Assembly: GCA_963781805.1 (NCBI GenBank)
Contig: CAWAHF010000004.1
Location: forward strand, 806,001 to 870,000
From: JAFGPL01 sp963781805
Lineage (GTDB): Bacteria > Bacteroidota > Bacteroidia > Bacteroidales > UBA10428
DNA: 64,000 bases
Reading direction: 5' to 3'
Position numbers and translations under genes: made by a program
The notes under the pieces: generated by a model
Told to the model about the DNA's origin: nothing
What the model saw: only the letters and a program-made list of their open reading frames with translations
Database searches by the model: none
In this document: in pieces, positions 25,712-34,814 of the stretch
How the letters are laid out: each line of letters starts with the position of its first letter
How positions within the stretch are numbered: the stretch's first letter is position 1

Positions 25712-26478
25712 AATTTTGTGTTTGTCGCAAAGCTAATTCACTGAGCTGTATCATGCAAGATGTACTTTACAGAAGGCTTACGACATTCAAACATTAAGAC
25801 TTGCAGGTGTTCCAATTGGCGAAGAAGAAGGAAAGGGTTATTTTTTAGTTGAAGGTTATCGGTTGCCACCTGTAATGTTCACAATGGAAGAAGCAAGAGC
25901 TTTGGTAACAACCAGTAAAATTTTAAACTATCATACCGAAGATTCTCTTAAACAAAATTACGAATCTGCACTTTTAAAAATAAAAGCAGTTTTATCACTC
26001 AATGATAAAGACAAATTGGAATTTTTAAATTCAAGAATCGGATTTCAAAAACCTTGGGCCCCGACAAGTTTGTATTTAGACACAATCCAGCATTCAATCA
26101 CAGAAAACGAAAAACTGAAAATAAAATATCAGTCAAGAGGAGAAGAGCAACTAACAGAACGAACAATCCAACCTTATGCAGTTTATTTTAGTGGCGCTGT
26201 TTGGACAACTATTGCCTTTTGTGAGTTACGACAAGAAATAAGAGAGTTTCGCCTTGACAGAATAAAAGAACTTAAATTAGAGCAAACTCATTTCAAACCC
26301 GACACTTCTTTCAGTATTGAAAACTATATAGAAGAACGTTCTAAAAGATTATTTGAACCCCTGACATAGGGCTGTCCTATGTGCCTTTTATCTTTGCTTT
26401 AAATTCAAACAAAAATGAAACAAGTCCCGAAACATCGGGACGGTTCCATCTGACCATTGAAAAATAAAAATTAATCAG

Positions 26479-27360
26479 ATGAATAAAAAAGCAATTTTAT
26501 TAATCGTCATAGCTTCACTCTTATCGAATGCAAGCAAGGCACAAACACCAAAAAGTATGACAGCTAAACAAATCACAATCAGAGAAAAAAAAGTTGAAAT
26601 CAATTATTTTCAACAAGGACAAGGCGACACAACACTTCTCTTTTTACATGGATGGTGCATTGACGGAATGTATTGGAAGAATCAAGTTGATTATTTTTCT
26701 AAAACTTACAATGTTTTCGCAATTGACCTGCCGGGCTTTGGCAAATCCAAGGCCGAAAGAACCAACTGGACAATTGAAGAATATGCCAATGATGTAACAG
26801 CATTTATTGATACGATGAACCTTAAAAATGTTGTAATCATTGGACATTCTATGGCAGGCGAAATTATGTTACAAACAGCATTAACCAACAATCCAAAAAT
26901 AGTAGGCGTTGTAGGTGTTGACAATTTCAAAATCATTGACGTTGCATTTACACCAGAACAAATGAAACAAATGACCGACTTTTTTTTAATGCTTGAAAAG
27001 GATTTTAAAAATTCAGCGCCTGTGTATGCAGATAGGATGCTTTTTCACCCAACAACTTCAAAGGACGTGAAAGACAGAGTAAAAACTGATTTTGCAAATA
27101 GCGATTCCGTTATTGGCTATGGGACATGTATGAACCAAATGCAATACGCATCTACCGATGCACAAAGATTAGAACAGCTTAATTACAAGTTGTATTTAAT
27201 AAATAATGACGGTTTTCCAACAAACGAATCCGGACTGAAAAACCATTGTAAAAATAGTTTTCAAGTAGAGACTATCTCTGCAACCGGACATTATCCAATG
27301 ATAGAAAAACCGACTGAATTTAATTTAATATTAGAAAAAGTGCTGACAGGAATGAAATAA
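26479..27360 (+). CDS. Exported alpha/beta hydrolase
   Basis: 293 residues. Signal peptide (AILLIVIASLLSNASKAQ). Alpha/beta-hydrolase fold with oxyanion region LFLHGWCIDGMYW (about 53-65), nucleophile elbow IIGHSMAGEIM (Ser about 122), and a late His in ATGHYPMIEKP (about 274). An acid near LINNDGFP completes a plausible triad. The substrate cannot be told. It is the last gene of the unit that also holds the split WYL regulator. The closing word ACTGCTGCTAAT starts at the base after the stop and is complementary to the unit's opening GTTAGCAGCA (9 of 9 core positions). Confidence 0.82.
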   Translation: MNKKAILLIVIASLLSNASKAQTPKSMTAKQITIREKKVEINYFQQGQGDTTLLFLHGWCIDGMYWKNQVDYFSKTYNVFAIDLPGFGKSKAERTNWTIEEYANDVTAFIDTMNLKNVVIIGHSMAGEIMLQTALTNNPKIVGVVGVDNFKIIDVAFTPEQMKQMTDFFLMLEKDFKNSAPVYADRMLFHPTTSKDVKDRVKTDFANSDSVIGYGTCMNQMQYASTDAQRLEQLNYKLYLINNDGFPTNESGLKNHCKNSFQVETISATGHYPMIEKPTEFNLILEKVLTGMK

Positions 27361-27470
27361 ACTGCTGCTAATAAATAAGGCTTTGTGTGGTCGAGAAACG
27401 AGACCCAATCCCGCAATTGCGGGATTGCACAAAAGCCCGCCTGGTTGGGCAATTGAGACTTTCATACTAA
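27361..27470 (+). other. attC-like structured end of the hydrolase unit
   Basis: The closing word ACTGCTGCTAAT is followed by AAATAAGGCTTTGTGTGG and TCGAGAAACGAGACC (shared with the HEPN unit end). Next comes a perfect 22-base palindrome centred on GCAATTGC, then CACAAAAGCC, which pairs with GGCTTTGTG. The result is a branched stem with the palindrome as an inner arm. Confidence 0.5.
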
Positions 27471-27534
27471 TATGGAAATACAATTTATTAAAGAAGGATT
27501 TTTGAGTAAAGGATGGATAATTTTTCCATTAACT

Positions 27535-27785
27535 CCCAATGGCGCATGTTTGCTAAACGCTTGACATACATCCCGCCTTCTTTCAACACTTCTTGCCAAT
27601 TCAATACCCCAAAGGCATTATAACCTGTCATTGTCCTTTCGAAAATTTTTGTAAATTGCTGCCTGGTTGGAATTACCAGATGAACGCAATAACAGGAGTA
27701 TTTGTGGTACAAGACGAATAAACACGGAATGGAGGTCGTAAAAATCTATGACCTTTTACAACAAATCAATAACTGATTTGTAGCC
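27535..27785 (+). repeat. Repeat module R2, copy c (right edge of island)
   Basis: Shares AACCTGTCATTGTCCTTTCG, ACCAGATGAACGCAATAAC, GAGGTCGTA and ACAACAAATCAATAACT with copy a. It then breaks off into TGATTTGT, losing the GATG|TT end. It is the last repeat before the ECF sigma gene and I take it as the island's right edge. Confidence 0.65.
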
Positions 27786-27794
27786 TCCTGTAGT

Positions 27795-28376
27795 TCATTT
27801 TTTCTTGTTGTTCATATAGCTTTGGTATTCCGGATCTTCTTTTATCAATCGCATGAGTTGCTCCTTGCATTGATGTTTTCTTTTAAATACAAAACCTTCG
27901 CTTTTAAATCCAAATTTTTTGGCAATTTCTTTTGCCGGTATCTTTTCGAGTGTAAGTTTTAACAAATCCTGGCATTTCTTACCCAGCTTGGTAAAGTTGT
28001 TTTGGTAAATCCCGGACTCAATACTTTCATCAGTGGAATTGATGTCCTCTTCATCAAGACTGTAACTCTCTGTGATATCTTCTTCATTTAGAATCATTGT
28101 ATTTTTTGTCTGGAAATTCCGCATCCATATGTATCGGCAGATGGAGTACAAATAATTAATGAAAGGTAAATCAGGATCAGCTTTTTTATCTTCCACATTT
28201 TTAATAACAGCCATAACACCTTCCTGAAAAACATCCTTAGCATCCTGTTCATTGCCCTTATTTTTCAAAATAAATATCTTTACCGAAGGATAAAATGTCT
28301 TGTAAATGAATTCAAACAGCTTACGACTGTCTCTATTCAATTCTTTGACAAAATCTCCTATAGTAAATTTGTCCAC
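27795..28376 (-). CDS. ECF-type RNA polymerase sigma factor
   Basis: 193 residues. Region 2 is recognisable (LFEFIYKTFYPSVKIFILKN, EQDAKDVFQEGVMAVIKN, then INYLYSICRYIWMRNF). Region 4 is at about 135-180 (KCQDLLKLTLEKIPAKEIAK, then KFGFKSEGFVFKRKHQCKEQ). No anti-sigma gene is next to it. In many Bacteroidota, sigma genes of this type lie next to TPR-CHAT genes like the one at 380-3235, now 24 kb away across the island. That former linkage is only a suggestion. Confidence 0.82.
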   Translation of the reverse strand: MDKFTIGDFVKELNRDSRKLFEFIYKTFYPSVKIFILKNKGNEQDAKDVFQEGVMAVIKNVEDKKADPDLPFINYLYSICRYIWMRNFQTKNTMILNEEDITESYSLDEEDINSTDESIESGIYQNNFTKLGKKCQDLLKLTLEKIPAKEIAKKFGFKSEGFVFKRKHQCKEQLMRLIKEDPEYQSYMNNKKK

Positions 28377-28743
28377 CTGTTGGGATAATTCAGTTTTGGT
28401 ATCTCAAATATATCGAAATTACAGTCATATACTTGATATTACCAGATTTTGTTGCATACAGGCGAAATAAGTTTATAGTTCGTAAGGTACTACTACTTTG
28501 AATTAAATTCTTTTTACTCAAGAGCTTGCTTTTATTTTCTATGGATTATTTTTCCAGAAAGATTCGACATTTTTTAGTAATTTGGCGGCTGTAGTATGGA
28601 ATTAGATTTTTTACTGAAAATTTCGTCTGTTAAGCTATATTTTTGAAACATTTGAAATACACCCAACGAAAATTTAAGCAGAAATAATCCAACTATATGA
28701 TATATTCGATTGTTTACATTAAAATTTAAAAAAGAAAACACCT

Positions 28744-30054
28744 ATGAATGTTGCAATATTTGGCTGTGGAACCATTGGAGGCGGAGTTGCCAAAATAATT
28801 ACAGAGATGAATCGTGAACTAAATGAACGGATTAACGGCGATATGCATCTTAAAAAAATTGTAGAACTAAATCCAAAAGCTGCATCTGAGAGATTCGGAA
28901 TTCCTTTAAATCTTTTTGCAGGGAACGGGAAAGACCTTTCAGGTGAAGAAGCAGGTAAGTATATTCATGAAATAATTCATGACCCCGATATTGACCTGAT
29001 TGTGGAAACCATTGGAGGAAGTAACGATTTTGTGTACGAAACGGCAATTAATATATGCAAAGCTGGTAAACACCTGGTAACAGCCAATAAAGCGTTGCTG
29101 GCACTCAGAGGAAAAAAAATATTTGAAGCAGCTAAAGAATCCAATACAAGTATAGGTTTTGAAGCGGCTGTATGCGGCGCTATACCAATCATTAAAAGTA
29201 TCCGTGAAAGTTTTACAGGCGACAGCATCGAATCTGTTTCGGGAATAATGAATGGAACCAGTAATTACATTCTCACCATGATGCAGAATGAAAAAATGGA
29301 TTTTAATGAAGCTCTGAAACTTGCCCAGGAAGGTGGATATGCAGAAGCTGATCCTACATTGGATATTAACGGATATGATGCATCTCACAAACTGATTATA
29401 CTCATTAAGCTGGCTTTCGGGATTGATATTTCAATCGAACAAATTACTCCGGTGGGAGTCGCCAACATTGAAAAGGAAGATATCGATTTTGCAGAAGAAA
29501 TAAACTGTAAAATTAAGCTGATTTGTTTTGGAAAGAAAATTGACAGCAAAATTTATGCAACTGTCCGGCCCATGATGGTGAAATACGATAATTTTCTTAG
29601 TAGTGTAAATGGCGCTACTAATGCCGTGCGACTTGAAAACAAATATTCAGGAAGACATATCCTGGTAGGCACCGGAGCGGGATCTCTTGAGACTGCCAGC
29701 TCAATTGTTGCTGATATTGTGTTTATTGCAAGATATAAAGACAGGATAAACAACCATATTCCGGAATCAAATTATAAATTTATGGATGCAGGACATTTTG
29801 TTTTTCCCTATCTTGTAGTTTTTAAAACGGTTGATATTCCAGGAATTACCGGACTCGTTACAACTTCTATCGGAAATCAACTGATCAATATTGATACGGT
29901 AAGCCATAACAGGCACACCAAAGAATATGCAATATTTTCAATAGCTACCACACCTTGTACCTTGAATCAGATTGAAAATGCAATCAAAGAAATACGGACA
30001 ACAAAACCGGGTGTGCTTTTAGGGGATCCTAAAATCTTGCCAATACTTTATTAA
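28744..30054 (+). CDS. hom: Homoserine dehydrogenase with ACT domain
   Basis: 436 residues. It reduces aspartate semialdehyde to homoserine on the way to threonine and methionine. Rossmann motif IFGCGTIGGGVAKI (about 5-18), the NADP-proximal TANKALLALRG with catalytic Lys (about 115), and substrate-binding GIMNGTSNYILTMM and GGYAEADPTLDINGYDA (about 175-220). The C-terminal ACT domain (about 350-435, VFKTVDIPGITGLVTTSIG) is usually the threonine sensor. It stands alone, without the kinase fusion seen in some Bacteroidota. Length is normal for the stand-alone type. Confidence 0.93.
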   Translation: MNVAIFGCGTIGGGVAKIITEMNRELNERINGDMHLKKIVELNPKAASERFGIPLNLFAGNGKDLSGEEAGKYIHEIIHDPDIDLIVETIGGSNDFVYETAINICKAGKHLVTANKALLALRGKKIFEAAKESNTSIGFEAAVCGAIPIIKSIRESFTGDSIESVSGIMNGTSNYILTMMQNEKMDFNEALKLAQEGGYAEADPTLDINGYDASHKLIILIKLAFGIDISIEQITPVGVANIEKEDIDFAEEINCKIKLICFGKKIDSKIYATVRPMMVKYDNFLSSVNGATNAVRLENKYSGRHILVGTGAGSLETASSIVADIVFIARYKDRINNHIPESNYKFMDAGHFVFPYLVVFKTVDIPGITGLVTTSIGNQLINIDTVSHNRHTKEYAIFSIATTPCTLNQIENAIKEIRTTKPGVLLGDPKILPILY

Positions 30055-30155
30055 TCGCGGGAATATCCTTAAAAAAAAATTTAAGATAACAGAATATACC
30101 GGTTTATTTTTACAGCAATTAAATTTTTTTCAGTCCCGAAATATTTAACCTGTTC

Positions 30156-30815
30156 ATGAATCTGAAAAATAAAAAAGCAATTCTTTGGGATAATGATGGC
30201 GTTTTGGTGGATACTGAAAAATATTTCTTCAAAGCTACTCAAGAAGTTCTTCAAAAATTTAGTATCGAATTCACAAAAGAGATGTTTATTGACCTTATGT
30301 TAATTCAGGCTGTAGGTCCATGGCATCTGCTTGAGAAAAAGGGTTATGATAAGCAAATAATCCAGGAACAAAGAGCCGAAAGAGACAGGCTTTACACATA
30401 TTACCTTGAAACAAACGAATTATTAATAGATGGAATAGCAAATGTTTTAAATGAGCTTCATGGAAAATTTCTGATGGGGATAGTCACAAGCTCAAAACCT
30501 CACCACTTCAATTCCATTCATTCACACTCGGGAATTCTTCATAATTTTGATTTTGTTATAACTCCTGATTTCTATCAAAAGTACAAACCGGATCCTGAAC
30601 CCTACCTGGTTGGTTGGAAAAAAACGAATTTCACCAAAGAGGAGTGTTTAGTTGTGGAAGATTCCCGACGGGGTCTGATTGCTGCAAAGGCAGCAGGTTT
30701 GGAATGCATTATTATCCCAAACGAGTTGACAAAATCTTCGGATTTTTCGGAAGCTGATTTGGTAATTGAAAATGTGGAAGAATTGAGGGAATGCATACTG
30801 ACATCAAAGGTATAA
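30156..30815 (+). CDS. HAD-superfamily hydrolase (beta-phosphoglucomutase-like)
   Basis: 219 residues. HAD motif I ILWDNDGVLVDTEKYF (Asp12, Asp14), motif II GIVTSSKP (Ser), motif III Lys near YQKYKPDPEPYL, motif IV VVEDSRRGLIAAKAAG. The alpha-helical cap follows motif I, as in the beta-phosphoglucomutase/phosphoglycolate phosphatase subgroup. The substrate is not predictable. It lies 100 bases after hom on the same strand and may be co-transcribed. Confidence 0.88.
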   Translation: MNLKNKKAILWDNDGVLVDTEKYFFKATQEVLQKFSIEFTKEMFIDLMLIQAVGPWHLLEKKGYDKQIIQEQRAERDRLYTYYLETNELLIDGIANVLNELHGKFLMGIVTSSKPHHFNSIHSHSGILHNFDFVITPDFYQKYKPDPEPYLVGWKKTNFTKEECLVVEDSRRGLIAAKAAGLECIIIPNELTKSSDFSEADLVIENVEELRECILTSKV

Positions 30816-30855
30816 CTGCTATTTAGATTTCCTGAATTCAATCGTATACGTCAAA

Positions 30856-33800
30856 TTAAAAACCCTGCTTATTAAAACTTAAAATCTTAATTTCCACCCT
30901 CCTGTTAAGTTGTCTCCCTTCATCTGTATCGTTTGTGGCTACAGGTTTTGATTCACCGAAAGATTGGATGTTGAGCCGATTTTTATCAATTCCCTGTGAA
31001 ACCAGGAAATTTTTAACCGACATTGCTCTTTCTCTTGCTAAAACCAGGTTATTTTCCTCACTGCCAATATTATCGGTGTGACCATGAATTTCGATATTGA
31101 TTTCCTTTTCGTTCCTGAGAAGGATCAAAATCCTGTTTAAATCTCCAAATGAGGTCTCAAGCAAGTCAGCTTTAGCAAATTCAAAAAAGATATTATTGAG
31201 CCTTACCATAGACTGGTCTGTAGTTTTTGCCAAAAAAATATTTCTATATATTGTATCTGCCAGAACTGTGTTGCTCAAATCTAAATTTTCGCTTGATGAA
31301 AAATATCCTTCCTTTTCCCCAATAATAGCATTTACCCTGTCCGGTCTGACATAAAATCCGAATTTTCCATCTTTCGCACTACTTGTATCCACTACTACCC
31401 TATTGGTTTCCAAATCAATACACTTAATATTCACCTCCAAAGGAAGGCTGTCTTTGCTGTCTAATGAAATCCCGAAAACAAAAATCTCTGAAGCTGATTT
31501 TCCTTCCCCATACAATCTGATATACGAATATTCATTGCTATTTTGAAGTATTAGTTTAAATTGACCGTTTGTTCGTCCTCTATACATTGGTGCGAACTTA
31601 ATGGCCAGATTTAAATCCTTTTCAGGCGGAACCATAAGCTTTTCAGCATAAGTTAATAATTTGAATTGGTCAGTATCGGGACCTGAATTTTCTATGGCTT
31701 TGAAATAAATAGTATCCATTGTAAGATTTTTAAATATGGATACAAGGGTATCTTTTTCAGTAAATAATTTGATTGTTCCAAAATCAATCGTTTTTGAAGG
31801 AATTTCAAATTTTCGTTTTTTCCCATTGCCTATAAGTATTGTATTAAATGTATCCGTAGGAGCAGATACCTGCATGATTGCATATCTTACTCCTTCCTTT
31901 TTGGGAACAAACCTTAATTCAATATCTTTGGTAGAATGGGGATTAATTCTGTAGGGTGGTATTTCCGAAACAATTTCAAACTCGCTGCTGTCACGTTCTT
32001 TTATTTTGATATTCTCAATCTTAACCGGGAATTTGTAACTATTTTTAAGATAGTCTTCAATAATTTTTTCTTCAGGCTTATTCAGGAATTGTTCTCCGAA
32101 AAAAATGGTATCCTTCACCGATGGTTTGGGTGAAAGAATCATAAAATAACCGGATGAATCTTCTGCTGCTTTCAAAATGGGTTTCCATACCACAGCTTCA
32201 TTGTCGCTGGTGATAGAAAGAATATTTTCATTTTGCGGACTAAATACAAATGAACGAAAATCATCTTCACCGAAGGTAGCCCGGAACACTATTTTATTGT
32301 CAGGCCAGTTTATGATTTCAATGGAATTGGAATTATAGATTAAAATCTTTTTTTCTGAACCATTCAAAATGACATTTTGAAGACTTGGAAAATACTTCCT
32401 GAAACATATGCTATCCTTTTTTAGATCATGAATAAAAACGGTATCACAACGGGCATACAACAGGTTATTTTCATTATCTGAGAATTTAAGGAATTTTGGT
32501 AAGGCAATAGAAATGAACAGATTCAAATTATTTAATCTTCTGAGATTATATATGCTATCTGTCCGACTGATAATATATTTACCCTTCGGACTGAATTGAA
32601 CATATTCTTCTCCTGTAACTTTAAACAAATTTTTCTTTTTATCAATATCATAGAGTATTATCGAATTTCGGGTATTTAATGCAAGTATGTTTTTCCCGGG
32701 AGCAAACAGAGCAGAGGTAAAATTTGCCGGAAATTCAAATTTTTTGATTATTTTCTTTTGGGTAATATTCCAAAGACTAAGCTTATCTTTTTGCAGGGTA
32801 ATCGCAAAGAGACGACTTGAACTAAATGCTGACTCTGTGTATACTTTATTTTCCGGCAAGTTTAAATATATCTTCTGAAATGGATCCCATATTCCGGAAT
32901 TTTTACCGGTTTTCCACTCTACTGGGGTAACGGATTTAAAATCCTGACTGGCGGTAGAATAATATTCTGTCCCATCGTAGCATAATACAGGAGTATATAA
33001 TCTTTTCCCGGGCGAACCTACATGACCGATATACATACCTGTTCTGTTTGTAAATAAGCTTATCCCTGATTCAGACAGGGAGATAAGCCGGTCAAATTGC
33101 GGACTGTATACAATGTAGCCACGACTTCGCTGATCAAGCTTTTTTAGAAGTTGTCCGTTGTTTTCATTCCAGATTTTTATGATTCCCGAGGAATCGCAGG
33201 TATATATTTCGCTTCCGTCGGGACTATAGTTTACAGAATAAAAAGGTGATTCATCACCGTTAATTCTGGTTCGTATTAATAAATTACTTTTTTTATTGAG
33301 TTCTGTCAGTGTTGCTGCCTTGATTCTTACCCTGCTTCCTGTATCACCGGGTACATTCCAGCGGTAATTTAATCCCGTTCCGACAGTTATAGGAGTCCAG
33401 GCGCAATTTTTCGATTCATTCTTTACAGTCAATAATACATTGATGTCTTTTTCAACACCTTCCCAGCTGATCATCGTATCCATTCCCGGAACAAATATCT
33501 CATCTCCGGCCGGATAAAGGAGATTGATTTTATTTTCACTCCCTCCGTAGGCATTCAAACGCAAATCCCCACATTCTTTGGTACTAATAGTAAAAGTATT
33601 CGTCCTCATACCTGAGTCGACGGGTATATAGTAAAAGCGGAACTGAACCGATTGATTCTTTGGAATTACAAAAGGGAAGTCAGTTTTTTCGAAACCAAAA
33701 TAATCCGGCTGATTATTCAACAACCCTGTGACTGTAATCGGAATATTCTTTGCAGAAAATTCCGTAGCCAGTTCATTACGGACACCCGGAATTATCTTTG

Positions 33801-34752
33801 AAAAATACAGTGCAGATGCACCAGTTTCAAGTCTTCCACGCTTATTCACAGGAATATCATAGGTCAGACTATTTGATATCCCTCTGAAAATCAGTTTCAG
33901 AGCGACAGATGGATTACACGTATAAGAAGATCTCCAGCGGATATATCCAAAGGTTGAAGACTGAGCGTGTTCGAATATTAAATCATATATTTCCCGTGAC
34001 TTTTCATAGGTATTGACTTCCTCAAACCAGTCTCCACCAGTCTCTTCGGCAATTCTCTTCAATACAAAAGGCATTTTAAGCTGTACCGAAATGCAATAGA
34101 CAGCAATATTTTCGCTCTGAGCCCTGCCCGCTATTTCAGCAACATTGGCGCCGGCAAGCCCATCTGTAAGAAAAATAACAATTTTCTTTTTATAAAAGCC
34201 ATGACTGGCAATATTCATAGCGCCCGATTGAATATTCATAAATGCATTGTTATAATCTGTTTCTCCGTCAGCATTTATCAGCTGAATTGTCTTTCTCAAC
34301 CTTTCTTTCTTCTGTGTGAAATCACAATTTAAATAAACCTCATTGTTAAAGGTACCAATCGCAACCTCAGTAATATCAAGTGGAAGTGTATCAACAAATG
34401 ACACAGCGGCATCCTTAAGCATCTGTAATCGCTCACCCGTCATCGATTTTGAAATATCCAGCATTAAAACGATGGATGAATGCAACAACGATCGAGAGGG
34501 ATTGTAAAACTCAATGATTTGTCTCTGCCTGGAGTTTTCGATCACCTGTACTTCTTCTTTAACAAGATCATAGATAAATTCACCATGAGCATCGTAGAGC
34601 GCAAAATTTGCTGTAATATCAGGAAATCTGGAAGTATTAATATTATAGATTTTCAGTTGCTGGGCATTCAGATTTAACAAAATGAACAAACCCGCAAGTG
34701 TTGTAAAAAAATTATTTCGTGTGATGAATGAAATTAATTTTATCGGACACAT
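30856..34752 (-). CDS. Giant VWA / beta-propeller / OmpA-like envelope protein
   Basis: 1,298 residues with a signal peptide (FFTTLAGLFILLNLNAQ). A VWA domain at about 88-270 has a complete DxSxS metal site (Asp99, Ser101, Ser103). About 300-480 is beta-rich. About 495-870 reads as WD40-like blades (SVNYSPDGSEIYTCDSSGII, then IKIWNENNGQLL). About 900-1090 is an abnormal-spindle/choice-of-anchor-like Ig region (DFGTIKLFTEKDTL). A PEGA/CarboxypepD-like stretch follows, and then an OmpA C-terminal domain at about 1185-1290 (IEIHGHTDNIGSEENN, NRRVEIKI) that binds peptidoglycan. The combination suggests a cell-wall-anchored scaffold, possibly for gliding or T9SS; that is inference. It is monocistronic. 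Confidence 0.8.
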   Translation of the reverse strand: MCPIKLISFITRNNFFTTLAGLFILLNLNAQQLKIYNINTSRFPDITANFALYDAHGEFIYDLVKEEVQVIENSRQRQIIEFYNPSRSLLHSSIVLMLDISKSMTGERLQMLKDAAVSFVDTLPLDITEVAIGTFNNEVYLNCDFTQKKERLRKTIQLINADGETDYNNAFMNIQSGAMNIASHGFYKKKIVIFLTDGLAGANVAEIAGRAQSENIAVYCISVQLKMPFVLKRIAEETGGDWFEEVNTYEKSREIYDLIFEHAQSSTFGYIRWRSSYTCNPSVALKLIFRGISNSLTYDIPVNKRGRLETGASALYFSKIIPGVRNELATEFSAKNIPITVTGLLNNQPDYFGFEKTDFPFVIPKNQSVQFRFYYIPVDSGMRTNTFTISTKECGDLRLNAYGGSENKINLLYPAGDEIFVPGMDTMISWEGVEKDINVLLTVKNESKNCAWTPITVGTGLNYRWNVPGDTGSRVRIKAATLTELNKKSNLLIRTRINGDESPFYSVNYSPDGSEIYTCDSSGIIKIWNENNGQLLKKLDQRSRGYIVYSPQFDRLISLSESGISLFTNRTGMYIGHVGSPGKRLYTPVLCYDGTEYYSTASQDFKSVTPVEWKTGKNSGIWDPFQKIYLNLPENKVYTESAFSSSRLFAITLQKDKLSLWNITQKKIIKKFEFPANFTSALFAPGKNILALNTRNSIILYDIDKKKNLFKVTGEEYVQFSPKGKYIISRTDSIYNLRRLNNLNLFISIALPKFLKFSDNENNLLYARCDTVFIHDLKKDSICFRKYFPSLQNVILNGSEKKILIYNSNSIEIINWPDNKIVFRATFGEDDFRSFVFSPQNENILSITSDNEAVVWKPILKAAEDSSGYFMILSPKPSVKDTIFFGEQFLNKPEEKIIEDYLKNSYKFPVKIENIKIKERDSSEFEIVSEIPPYRINPHSTKDIELRFVPKKEGVRYAIMQVSAPTDTFNTILIGNGKKRKFEIPSKTIDFGTIKLFTEKDTLVSIFKNLTMDTIYFKAIENSGPDTDQFKLLTYAEKLMVPPEKDLNLAIKFAPMYRGRTNGQFKLILQNSNEYSYIRLYGEGKSASEIFVFGISLDSKDSLPLEVNIKCIDLETNRVVVDTSSAKDGKFGFYVRPDRVNAIIGEKEGYFSSSENLDLSNTVLADTIYRNIFLAKTTDQSMVRLNNIFFEFAKADLLETSFGDLNRILILLRNEKEINIEIHGHTDNIGSEENNLVLARERAMSVKNFLVSQGIDKNRLNIQSFGESKPVATNDTDEGRQLNRRVEIKILSFNKQGF

Positions 34753-34814
34753 TGATCTTTTCGCAACTAATTGGATTTTATTGAATAAGGTAAATCTATA
34801 ACTTCTTTTTTAAT

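Larger units (their letters stand above)
23414..25781 (-). mobile_element. IS66-family insertion sequence
   Basis: A 2,368-bp element with tnpA, tnpB and tnpC. The 8-base target duplication GACATTCA is at 23406-23413 and 25782-25789. Imperfect terminal inverted repeats are visible: GTATCCGTTCTGGGAAGTAC on the left and, reverse-complemented, GTAAGCCTTCTGTAAAGTAC on the right. Confidence 0.95.
23292..26369 (+). pseudogene. YafY-type HTH/WYL regulator split by IS66
   Basis: The 5' part (23292-23413) encodes MNRLDRLTSILIQLQSKRLT, then TAREIAKRFEVTNRTIYRDIQ, a DeoR/HTH_11-type helix-turn-helix. The 3' part (25790-26369) continues TLRLAGVPIGEEEGKGYFLV, a WYL domain (about YAVYFSGAVWTTIAF) and the WCX tail. 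Removing IS66 (23414-25781) and one copy of its 8-base target duplication restores a single frame, IYRDIQTLRLAGVPI. The reading frame is otherwise intact, so the insertion looks recent. The regulator probably controlled the following hydrolase, since both are in one unit. Confidence 0.88.

Noticed and set aside
6300..27800. Integrase or Xer-type recombinase inside the island
   Set aside because: None of the readable frames has the tyrosine-recombinase R-H-R-Y set; the only recombinases are IS110, IS66 and intron pieces.
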